Made by a program: the position numbers and the translations under genes. From contig CM047805.1 of assembly GCA_026214975.1 (NCBI GenBank), positions 8,394,463 through 8,458,462 on the forward strand: a stretch of DNA of 64,000 nucleotides, read 5' to 3'. The notes under the pieces are model-generated. The model ran no database searches. It was not told the DNA's origin and saw nothing but the letters and a program-made list of their open reading frames with translations. Shown here in pieces: positions 55,443 to 64,000 of this stretch. How positions within the stretch are numbered: the stretch's first letter is position 1; each line of letters opens with the position of its first letter. The DNA is from Gentiana macrophylla. Taxonomy: Eukaryota; Streptophyta; Magnoliopsida; Gentianales; Gentianaceae.

Positions 55443-58400
55443 CTTTGGGAATAGGTGTCATGTTGAATCTGATCTTGTTATTTCTCGATTTTGTTACGTT
55501 TATTTTTCGTTTTAATAAAAGTAGCGCTTTACCAAATCGAGAGTTTTTATTTTGCCGTGTTTCATGACCATAAGGTTAAGAATGTGCAAAAGTTTTTTAC
55601 TCGATTTGTTTAAACGTGAAGTATGTGTTTATGTGTTTTCTGATCTAACCCCTTTGTGCTTTAATTGAATGTGGCTGCTGTGATCTGTGTTAATCTGTGT
55701 TTTAAGTTTTTAGGGTTTGTCTGTGTTTTCCTGCTCTCTGCTGTGTATTCGTTGTATGGATGAGCGTCTGCTCTGTTGGACGCCCGTCGATTCTTTAAAT
55801 TATGAGGTAAACGAAGCGTTTGAAAGTATTGACGCCGTCCGTTCAAATATTTTCGACTATGTTCGTTTTAAGGACCAGACGAGCGTCTATGCTTTCGAAC
55901 GTCCGTCCGGTCGGTTTTCAAAGCGATTTAGCGTCTGAAAAGTGGAAACGCCCGTCCCATCTTTGAGATTTCCTTTGAACGTTCGTCCGAATGCACCCCA
56001 GTTCCCGAATTTTTCTTAATTTAATTTTTAATGCTTTATTTAACTTGGATGTTTTCATATGAGCTTGTGGGCTAATTGATGTTTACATAGATGTCTCACG
56101 AACTTATATGTTTTTACCTTTCCATCTATGAATCCATGTTAGATAATTGATCTTATTCCTTATACATGATTCATCTAGGCATGTTATAGTTCTTAATCGG
56201 TTCTTCGTGCGCTATAACTGGTCTTATTGTTATTTAGTAGCTAATGTCGGTTTCCGTATGCTACATACCGTTGTGATGAATCTTTTAAGCTTTGAGACTT
56301 ATGTGCTTCCTTGTTGTTTTTTGTAACTCATACGTGGGTAGCTACCGCCGGTTTTCCGTGTGCTACGTCCAAATCCATATGAGTTATATCTGTTTAGAAT
56401 AGCTAATCGTTGGGTTTCCATAATGCTATCACTTTTGATTTAGTCTTAAGGCGCGCCTACACTCGTATATAATGAAGGGGAATGAGGAGAAGATGAAATA
56501 TTTCATCAATTGAGTAGAAGGGCGCTTTTTTGAAACTTTTGCATAAAGGACAAAATTATTTATTCACCGTCGAAAATTCACTTGTGTTCGATATTCACTG
56601 CTTAAATTCACCGACGAAATTCACCGGTCGAAAATTCACTAATTTTCAAAATTCATCGTTAAAATTCACTAATTTTCGAGATTCATCTGTCGAAATTCAC
56701 TTTGTCGAAATTCATGATTTCGGGATTCACCGGGAGATTCACCGATTTTGAATTCACTTTGCTTGTCCTTCTCGCTATAAAAATTATGCGATTGTCCTTC
56801 TCCCTATAAAAATATGTAGTCGTCTCCGTTACTTAAAAATATTTCGATTGTGTCCTTATCACTAATTTTCCATATAATGAATAGTATCGTTGTTTATCGT
56901 AACTTTGTCATTATTTGGTAGACGTTTATTATATACATGTCATCTTTGCAAATGAGTGGGCTAGTTTTCTTTCTTTTATTTTCTTTTATTTTTGCATATC
57001 ATTTAGATGCATATCATTTAGTTGCATGTCATCTAGTTGCATTGTTTTTCTATTTTTCTTTTATTTTTCTTGAGCGTAGTTAATCATCGGTTCCGTAATA
57101 CTACCTCGCTTTCTTTATTTTTAGTTTCGTGCATAGGCCGTAGTCACTGTAGGTTGTCATCTCAACTTGCTCACTTGAGCTTTGTCGAATTTATTTTTAT
57201 TTATTTTATTTTTAGGATTGCATATCATGTAAAATGCGCATTGTAGTATATTTTCATGTAGTTGCACCTAGCCTATTGTTGTGTAATGTTCCATGTATAT
57301 GTATTCCATCGTTATATGAGCTTAAATTTGAAATATCTCTATATCCCCTTTTCCATGTGCTTTATATATGTAATCTTTTCTTTTTCCCCGAAGACTCTTT
57401 TTGCACGGATCAAGTCTGCAGGATACTTTCTATAGCTATTGTGCACTTTAACGATGAATTCAGTTTACCTGTGATGCTCCACAGTCTACTGAGCTATGCA
57501 AGCAATCCTGGTTCTTGTTGGTTCCTCCGCACTGCCAAGCATCCAATCGCCTAAGTTCTCTAATTTATTATTTCGTATAACTTGAGGACAAGTTGCAATC
57601 TAAGTGTGGGGGAAGGGATAGATGATTTATGTGTCTACTTTCGTTTGCTCATATTTTTAGTATTTCTATGAAAAGTGCTTAATTTTAAAAATTTTGTTTT
57701 GTCCCAAGTAAGCATTGCATGTCTTTGTTCGATGTTTATAATCATTGATGCTGTATTCTGTATATTTAGTAAATTTAGTTGTTTCACCCGACACTCTTTT
57801 TCACATGCCATAGTAAATGATGAGCTAAATGTTGAAAGCCTACCCCATTTTAGTTGGAGATTTTTGATGATTATAGCATATTTCTTTGCTTATGTACAAT
57901 TCTTGAAAAGTTTAGTAGTTTGTATTCTAGGATTAAAGTATGACATCTTGTGAATATCTCAAAGTTTGAATGTGATAAGTGAAACGTGATTAAGTCTTTG
58001 CAATAGTAATAAATTGTTTACTTGAGGTGTTATGCTCATGGTGGTCGTACTCTACTAGAAAATAATCTTTTCCACCGCACAAATGTAAATCTCTAAGTAA
58101 ACATAATTGTAATTGTGTGTGTCGGAAGTCGGTTTATGATTTGGGTGAGGTAGGTGTACCACGTATGTACTATTCCACTATGATGACCAAAGCTCACGAC
58201 CAGTCGGTTTATAGTGCCTTATGATTGGAGTAAGGTAGGGGATTATCTTGAAATGTCCTATTCTGCTATGAGGCAAAAGCTTATTCTCGATGTGTGTTAG
58301 AAAAGTGTGAAAAAGAGAAAATATTGAAATATATTATTATGAATAAGTAAGGACTTGGTTATCGTTAATCTTATACCCAGTATAAATCAAGGATATGTTG

Positions 58401-58697
58401 TAGGGATTATCCTCTGAGTCCATGAAAATGTTTTAGATATTCTCTACTATTTCTTTTTGGGATATGTATGTTTTGTAAAGTGCTCATTTATAATTTTTGA
58501 ATATTTCTAACTTAGATAGGAAACCGGGCTAGTTTTGGTTTGAATAACATTCAAATTGTGGAACTTAGTGGAAGTTTATTATGGCTATGCACACACTACA
58601 CGGGTGAACTTCTAAGTTATTGAATATACTTCATATTTGTATGGATGTTTATTTGTCTCGAGCTTGACTTTGTTTTGTTTTGCTCGGGACGAGCAAA
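55443..58697 (+). other. Interior of element C, non-coding
   Basis: No protein motif found. Visible structure: a block with GACGCCCGTC/GACGAGCGTC motifs (55760-55990); hairpin phrases of the type GTAGCTA...GGTTTCCGT...GCTAC at ~56227, 56337, 56400 and 57077; an ATTCAC-rich repeat (56560-56762); a ~32-bp repeat with TGTCCTTCTCGCTATAAAAA (56764-56860); and an internal polypurine-like module, CTTGAGGACAAG then TCTAAGTGTGGGGGAAGG (57580-57617). Confidence 0.8.
56560..56762 (+). repeat. Short irregular repeat with ATTCAC core
   Basis: ATTCAC or ATTCAT occurs about 14 times at 10-20 bp spacing, usually as GAAATTCACNG, often next to TCGAAAATTC. The period is too irregular for simple slippage. Confidence 0.85.
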
Positions 58698-58714
58698 AGA
58701 TAAGTGTGGGGAGT
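58683..58714 (+). other. Polypurine tract module of element C
   Basis: CTCGGGACGAGCAAAAGATA then AGTGTGGGGAGT ends at the 3' LTR. It resembles the module of element A. Confidence 0.8.
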
Positions 58715-60395
58715 TGTTAAGGGTCAATTTGTAGTGTTTTATAAGGATATATTTTATATCAATATTCCCATATATGGATGTTTTTCGTAGAATTCGAGCT
58801 TATAATCGATTAATTGAGCAAATGACGTTTTGAATAGTTAAAATGCAAAATCGAGTAAATATCGTGGTTTTATTATCTATTTTGTATGGTTTTACGCTTT
58901 GCTCGGTTTTGTCATCTTTTAGGTGCACAAATGTGGAATGGAAGAGGTCTAAATGATGTTTGATTGAAGATTAAAGTGGAAAGAAAGAGATACAAGAGGA
59001 TGAAGATGAAATAAAGCTTGGGAAAATCCCGAAAACGACTCGTAATACGACGGGCTAATCAAAAAGGCATTTTCTGAAGAAAAGTCCTTAATGAAAGTTG
59101 TATTGTTTTCCGAGAGCTTTTTTATGGCATTCGGATCATAATTTTTGGAGGTCTACAATTCAAGATATGAATTTTAGAAGTTTGAGTTCAACATCTTCAA
59201 ACTAGCGCCCAAAGATTAAACGTCGTCCAAGGCGTGAAACTCGATACAGAGAGTTCAGACAAACAAGCAAACGCCGCGTTCCATCTCCGTCCACTTCGAT
59301 AGACGGCGCCCATGGTGATAAACGGGCGTCCGACACCGACATGCAGCAGAACCGACTTACAATTCATTCAGCCGACTAATTGGAAATTCCTAATTAAAAA
59401 AGAATTACGTTCAGCCGCCTCTCATATCTATTTAAACGGCAGCAAATCAAACCCTAATAACACAATTTGATACACCACGCATTATTGGCAGAAGCGGCGA
59501 TCTTACTTCCTGGCATTGCAAGGCGGTCACCCGAGCCTTGTGCTCGGGTGATCCGGTTAGATTAGGATGTCGTTTTTCTTCCGTTTTCGATTCATGGATT
59601 CAATCATGTACCAAACTACGTGAGTTTATTTATTTAATTTATTCAGTCCTTATTCGTTTTTTATGATCTTTAATTTATTTTGTATATATCGTTCTATGAT
59701 TTTGATGCTATGATGTGAATTAGATCGAGAGATCAGTTTGCTATTGATACGTTTACAACATACGGAAGTTGTGTAGACTAGATCACCATAGAAAGATAGG
59801 ATCTTTAATCATTAATTATGTGACAAATTAATTGGTTAATTATCTAGGTTGTTAGATTCTAAAATACGAGAGTTAACTTTGAATCTACACCGAGTTTTGT
59901 TTGGTAAATCGATCTCAACATTCGGAAGATGAGAGATTGATAAATTGGATTCACTAAGGAATTAGAATCCATAGCTTGAGATTAAATTCACTAAGGAATT
60001 AGGGATTTGTATCTCGTGTAAAAAAGTGAAACCACAATTTGAATTAAAATCATGAGATGAACTAGATTGAAATCACTTGGTTTGTGCAATCGCTTTGATC
60101 CCATGTATCTTTAGTTTAGTTTAGGTTGTGTTATTTTATTTCGTGAGGTTAGATTTATTTTAGTTGCTCTTTCGTTTATTTTATTTGTTCTTTCGTTTAT
60201 TCGTTTTTCCTAAGTAACAATTGAAAGGAATTAGTGAAATTAGATTCAACATCCCGATTCCTGTGGATCGACCACTGCATTTACCTCTACTATGCTATCA
60301 ACTACCCGATATTTGGTCGGTTAGGAGTTAGTTTGCATGTTAAGTATAGGTTTATAAATTTTCTTTTTGTTTAGGGATGCAAAATCCTCCCAACA
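58715..60395 (+). repeat. 3' LTR of element C
   Basis: 1681 bp, partner of 53745-55428, followed by GGGTT. Confidence 0.93.
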
Positions 60396-60400
60396 GGGTT

Positions 60401-61324
60401 TCTAGTTGTGGATAGTGGACTTCCTCTTAGAAAGAATAGGAATGGTTCTCCGGTTATCGGTTCGGTGGGGAAAGTAGTACCACCCAACGTGGTCCTTGAC
60501 CTTTTTGTGTTGATAATAGGTCCTAAATAGCTCAACAAAAAATTCGGTGTCCAAGCACCTACACAAGATTGCAAATCCTAAGATCGTCCTAACTCCATTG
60601 GGTGCTACTTTGGAGGATCCTTGGTTATAGTACCTAAGCACAGCTAGAAATGCCAGACAGAAAGGGACTCTCAGCCCGCACTCAAACTGTACCTTATAAA
60701 CTGTGCAATACCCTTCCGAAGGCTGGTAGGCGTATCTTTTCAGAGTAGCAGGCCGGCGGGGAGGATACCTGTCCAGATCAACCCCTTACTTGGTGCAAAG
60801 ACAGTAGATATCTTCCAGGGAAATCGAGCAATCCACTCTGTGACTACCTACAACTATCTTAGTGGCCTTTCAAGAGGAGACTGTTAATAGTTCATTTAGG
60901 CTCCGAAGCAGAGCACACATAGAAAGAATTAGAATCCATAGAGGCCCAAAAGAAAAAAACAAAAGAGTAATAGGAGTACGATCCTTTGTAGGAACTACCC
61001 GTAATAAGGAACTTGCACGTTTCAAATTCTCGATAAAAGGGGATAGCCTGTGGGGTTCTAATACATAAGGTAAATTGGTGAACCGAGAGTCAACGACAAA
61101 GTGCTCTAATCCTTTATGGTTAGCGAAAAGGAAGGGATCAAGGCGAGGCTCCGGAAGATCAATTGCAGGCTTTCCTACTTCGGTTTCAGACTCAGATTCA
61201 AACTCACTTTCGATGGAACTACTGGTGACAGGACCCACCCTCATCAACAACACGAGAAATGAAATAAGTAAAAGAAGGAAGGAAGCTTACTTGTGTAGAA
61301 GACAAGAACTTGAAGAAATGATGT
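60401..61324 (-). pseudogene. Transposase_28-like gene, 5' part
   Basis: On minus a first exon may start at ATG 61324 (MDIISSSSCLLHK) with a donor at ACAAG|TAAGC (~61285). The next frame from ~61253 holds an acidic stretch (ESEFESESETEV), then LDPFLFANHKGLEHFVVDSR and LSPFIENLK. After a break comes KATKIVVGSHRVDCSISLED (60870-60810), YPPRRPATLKRYAYQPSEGY, the domain core YKVQFECGLRVPFCLAFLAV (60700-60640), APNGVRTILGFAILCR, FFVELFRTYYQHKKVKDHVG and WYYFPHR, up to the insertion of element C. Residues 60880-61020 translate to a hydrophobic stretch that fits the family poorly and may be an intron or small insertion. One TAG (near 60405) and one near 60872 argue for a pseudogene. Confidence 0.65.
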
Positions 61325-62300
61325 CCATCCTCGATTTAATAACAGTAATAATAAGCGTGTGGAAAGACACTAATACGACGGGGGTTATAAACCCCGTAGA
61401 TGCTGAAGGCTGACGTCATGCCTAGAGATGTGTGATACGACGCCATGATTTTCGGGAATGCAATAACATCTTACGGCCAGGCTACCACCTGGCGGTTAGC
61501 TGATTCAAAATGTGAGGTCGGATGGCCGTGGCCGAGTGGAAACAAAGCAGATCTGATCGGCTCTTAACCTGAATCAGATCTAGAGGCCTTCTGATGAGGG
61601 TGAAACCGAGTCAAGACACGTGTCGTCCTCTCCTTAGTCATATAATTAATGAAGAGTATGTGAGAGGTAAACCTTAAGGACAAGGAGCCCAAAAGACGCG
61701 CCCAAGAGTAGGTCTGGACCCCAGGAGGGAAATCGGCTTGCATACCTCCTCCCATCCACCGCAGGTCGGTCAGGGCTTGATAAAGGGGGGCGGCCACAGA
61801 TCGGCCATAAGGGCCTCGGGGGCTCGACACAGGTCGGCCCGAGTATCCCCAAGTTCTAGCCCACGTGCCTAATAATATTGGATAGGCATGGAAAGAATCC
61901 TATGACATAATGACAGTAATCTAGTCATTTAAATATGTCCATAATTATCTCTAAATCAATGGAATACACACGTGATAATCCTTGGGATTAAGAAGTAGAA
62001 TCCTTGATGGACAATGAACTAGACAAGATGTCCCCTATATATACAATCCCTAAGAAACTACGAAGGACTTGATTCTAATATACTAATTGAATACGTAGGC
62101 AACTTGAGAGAAAACTCTCTGGCTCAGTCTAAAACCACCATAAACACCATCCCTTTCATAAGCGATTATTGAGTTAATTGTCCCAAGAGAAAATTAGGTC
62201 CGGATGTATTGATAGACGAGGTCCAGCATCGTCACAGCCCATTACTCTGAACCACTAGATTACCTGATTAACCTATTCATTCCGTGAGACAGGGGAGTGG
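61325..62300 (+). other. LTR-like stretch, edges uncertain
   Basis: No coding frame. A possible LTR runs from TGTGATACGACGCC (61431) to CATCGTCACA (62236), with inverted ends TGTGA/TCACA and a TATA-like CTATATATAC at ~62035. The flanks AGATG and GCCCA do not match, and no primer site follows. Before it, GGGGTTATAAACCCC (61380-61394) is a dyad at the likely promoter of the minus-strand gene. Confidence 0.35.
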
Positions 62301-62556
62301 GGCTCTTTCGTTTAGGGTTTAATCGATTTTTTTTTCAGGAAATAAAGTTTTTTTCTTTTTCTTTTTTCTTTTTAACTTTTAATTGACAATGAAAACATAA
62401 CAACAATTTTATTTATTGTACTTAAGAAAGGGTAAAATTGCAAATGAATAATAAATATTGTATTGTTTTTGTAAGGTGGCAGATAATTGTGAACAAAATA
62501 AATTTTAAAAAATGAGAGTTAAAAACGGAGGGAGCGTCATTTGATTTACAAAAATA
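62301..62556. other. AT-rich spacer with a possible MITE end
   Basis: T-rich at 62330-62375. ACGGAGGGAG at 62525-62534 resembles the outer end of plant Stowaway elements (CTCCCTCCGT), but a partner end was not found. Confidence 0.35.
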
Positions 62557-62558
62557 TA

Positions 62559-62836
62559 CTACATTGGTCCTAGAATATAAATCATTATACACTTTTTGAT
62601 TTGTCCCACGATATAAATCATTCTACACTATCAATGCAACATTTATTGTTCATTTATCTATCTTACCTCTAATTTATTACCAATCCAACTACTTTTCATT
62701 ACTTAACAACTATTGCATTAACGATAGTCAAGAGGTATTTAGACTTTTAAACTTCAAATTAAATTAAAAACATTCAACTACTTGCTTAATCTGTGTGAAA
62801 ACTCCTAGAATGAATTATATTTTGGGACGGTGATAG
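62559..62836. mobile_element. Stowaway-like MITE (278 bp)
   Basis: The left end, CTACATTGGTCCTAGAATAT, and the inverse of the right end, CTATCACCGTCCCAAAATAT, form imperfect terminal inverted repeats of about 30 bp. TA flanks on both sides (62557-62558 and 62837-62838), as Tc1/mariner transposases leave. An inner copy of the end, TTTGTCCCACGATATAAATC, lies at ~62600-62619. No coding capacity. Confidence 0.7.
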
Positions 62837-62851
62837 TACATAAAATGCAAT

Positions 62852-63023
62852 GGGGATCCTCTGTTGCATCAAATATTCACAACACATGTTGTGCAAGTGT
62901 TAAAACACTAAAATGACGTCGTTAGGGTGTTTTTAACAATTTTTTATACCTTTCCAGGCAAAATGATGTTGTTTTGCTTTCTTCACAATATCATAGCACA
63001 ATGATACAACACAGGATCTATGC
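62852..63023. mobile_element. Small inverted-repeat element (putative MITE)
   Basis: GGATCCTCTGTTGCATCA (62857-62874) pairs with the inverse of TGATACAACACAGGATC (63001-63017), with about two mismatches. Inside, GTGTTAAAACAC and a further GTGTTTTTAACA extend the symmetry. No clear target duplication was found, so the type is open. Confidence 0.45.
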
Positions 63024-63091
63024 TCAATAAAATGGCCTGCTGGGCCAAATATTTTACTTAAAAAAACCAACAAAACCAAAATGCCTGTTAG

Positions 63092-63106
63092 TTGAGTTCT
63101 AATTAA

Positions 63107-63139
<33 letters not shown>

Positions 63140-63159
63140 GGTATTTATTGAGTTCTAAT
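63092..63159 (-). mobile_element. Oligo(T) tract between direct repeats (retroposition scar)
   Basis: TTGAGTTCTAAT at 63092-63103 recurs at 63148-63159. Between them are TAATCCTC, 28 T and GGTATTTA. On minus this is a poly(A) tail flanked by a 12-bp target duplication, as LINE machinery leaves, with almost all of the inserted body lost. Confidence 0.6.
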
Positions 63160-63578
63160 CCACTAACTTTTTTTAGTCACAAAAATAACAAAAATATTTT
63201 ATTTTGCCTAAATTACCCTTATCTTCCACGCTCATTCTTCTTCCTCCTCAAAATTTTTATCATCAAAATTCTTACACCAATGCTTCCGGTCTCACCCAAC
63301 CACTAATCTCCTGAATAACACACTAAACCGCAAGTTCAAAAGCAAAAAAGAAGATCCTTTTTGCCCAATAATCGATTCCAAGCGCGTATCAAACATGGGC
63401 TCTATGTTTATCATCGCTAGATTATGGCATGTATGGATATGTCGCCGATGTTCCTGTCGTCTAAACAGATTGAGCGACACCATTAGAGAATCAAATTCCC
63501 TCCTTGAGTATAATTTTTTGATATGAAAATGTCCTTGCCTGAAGCTGCCTTTAGATTACATCAGGATTATTATTCATA
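63160..63578. other. Low-copy-looking DNA, no gene found
   Basis: AT-rich, then mixed composition. ATG at 63281 on plus opens a frame of only a few codons; the 63-codon minus frame (63292-63483) has no recognised motif. It might be host intergenic DNA. Confidence 0.35.
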
Positions 63579-63587
63579 TAAGAGTAA
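63579..63587. repeat. 9-bp target site duplication TAAGAGTAA
   Basis: TAAGAGTAA is repeated exactly at 63760-63768. Nine bases is the duplication length of Mutator-like elements. Confidence 0.92.
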
Positions 63588-63759
63588 GAGAAATGATAGA
63601 GTCAGAACGAAAAGACACAACAATATTTCACAACGATGATCCACACTATTGATTATTGTCAGATTTATATTGATTGATCTAGGACCCACAATAATTAATG
63701 GTGTAGACCATTGTTGTGGCAGATTGTTATGACTTTTCCTTGTGACCATATCACTGCTC
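63588..63759. mobile_element. Mutator-like MITE (172 bp) with ~72-bp TIRs
   Basis: The ends read GAGAAATGATAGAG and, inverted from the right, GAGCAGTGATATGG. The similarity runs inward for about 72 bp per arm (63588-63659 against 63688-63759), passing through AACAAT, CACAAC and ATTATTGT, leaving a core of about 28 bp. A perfect 9-bp TSD flanks it. It has no coding capacity, so a MULE transposase elsewhere would have moved it. Confidence 0.88.
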
Positions 63760-63813
63760 TAAGAGTAATCATCCGATGCATATAATTGGTAACAAAGATT
63801 CAATGAACTCCTC

Positions 63814-63881
63814 TTGAGGAGATCGTATTATGATTCCAGGTGAATTATTGAGGAGATCGTATTATGATTCCCGGTGATTCA
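63814..63881. repeat. 34-bp direct repeat, two copies
   Basis: TTGAGGAGATCGTATTATGA starts at 63814 and 63848; the copies differ at about four places over 34 bp. It is a simple local duplication. Confidence 0.9.
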
Positions 63882-64000
63882 CAAACATTTTCTCTGTCCT
63901 AGATTTGTTTGAAGAAAAAACAAAAATGCATTTTTAAAAGTTAGAAAATTAACACTTAGAAATCCCTGTTATATACTTTGTGTTTAGGTGAAATACGGAA
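63882..64000. other. Window end, nothing recognised
   Basis: AT-rich, no frame or repeat edge seen. Confidence 0.4.

Larger units (their letters stand above)
53745..60395 (+). mobile_element. Complete non-coding LTR retrotransposon C (6651 bp)
   Basis: LTRs 53745-55428 and 58715-60395 begin TGTTAAGGGTCAA and end CTCCCAACA; GGGTT flanks the whole. The primer site TGGCGCCGTT (55433-55442) matches tRNA-Asp over 10 bases, then diverges. The polypurine tract AAGTGTGGGGAGT adjoins the 3' LTR. The 3.3-kb interior has no gag or pol motif and is a chain of short repeats. The LTRs are very alike but differ by clustered small indels, some of which could be assembly noise. It entered the Transposase_28-like gene on the opposite strand. 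Confidence 0.93.

Noticed and set aside
60862..61068. 68-codon plus-strand frame as a real gene
   Set aside because: It opposes the better supported minus-strand reading; kept only as an odd segment to check.
61431..62236. A complete LTR with TGTGA/TCACA ends
   Set aside because: Flanks differ, no primer site or tract adjoins it and no partner LTR is in the window; kept only as an LTR-like stretch.
63292..63483. 63-codon minus frame near the window end as a host gene
   Set aside because: No motif, no codon bias evident, and no promoter or splice context seen.

Overview
This window is repeat-rich plant nuclear DNA. The first ~62 kb are almost wholly LTR retrotransposons and their debris, nested up to four levels deep; the last ~2 kb hold small MITE-like elements. 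Plant origin follows from Copia gag/pol, Sirevirus-type env-like regions, Tat-like Ty3 pol, tRNA-Asp and tRNA-Met primer sites, a TRIM, Stowaway- and Mutator-type MITEs and TATA-containing AT-rich LTRs. A eudicot with a large genome is my guess; the species cannot be read from this. I found no intact host gene, no tRNA or rRNA gene and no CRISPR. Every coding stretch is decayed.

Layout. 1-911: LTR piece of family B (minus). 912-1770: decayed Ty3 pol. 1771-5405: Sirevirus-like Copia D1 (LTR, primer site, gag). 5770-7310 and 12626-13266: minisatellites of 37 bp and 26 bp; the 26-bp array is split by complete element A (7316-12625, TSD AGCTC). 13272-17065: Copia-like G (minus), one LTR and non-coding interior. 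17066-19204 and 27416-28868: Copia E, split in its reverse transcriptase by Sirevirus S (19205-27410, TSD ATATA). The 5' LTR of S holds a solo LTR of family C (20469-22041, TSD ATGCA). 28869-30245: pol piece of another Sirevirus (F).

30246-51754: minus-strand Sirevirus D2, both LTRs present and heavily nested. Its pol is broken by family B LTR1 (35592-38909, itself holding a solo family C LTR, TSD ACCGT), by a second B copy (39661-45260) and by a large LTR (H, 45651-48283) that carries a complete 347-bp TRIM (45828-46174, TSD GATGA). About 750 bp spanning D2 integrase, the end of H and half the TRIM occurs twice (38910-39660 and 45261-46020). The same 5-mer TGGTC lies outside all three outer B LTR edges, which points to recombination after insertion.

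51755-61324: a short tandem repeat, then a decayed minus-strand gene resembling the plant 'putative gypsy type transposon' (Transposase_28-like) family, with apparent introns, split by complete non-coding element C (53745-60395, TSD GGGTT). 61325-64000: LTR-like DNA, a Stowaway-like MITE, a smaller inverted-repeat element, an oligo(T) insertion flanked by direct repeats, and a Mutator-like MITE with a perfect 9-bp TSD and ~72-bp TIRs.

The signals most worth following are shared non-coding designs. Families A, B and C carry clusters of GC-rich dyads upstream of the LTR TATA box, and the dyad sequence differs between families and even between B copies. These elements and G repeat their polypurine-tract module inside the interior. 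In Sireviruses S and D2 an inverted repeat brackets the polypurine tract and LTR edge. Both minisatellites encode a hairpin in every unit.
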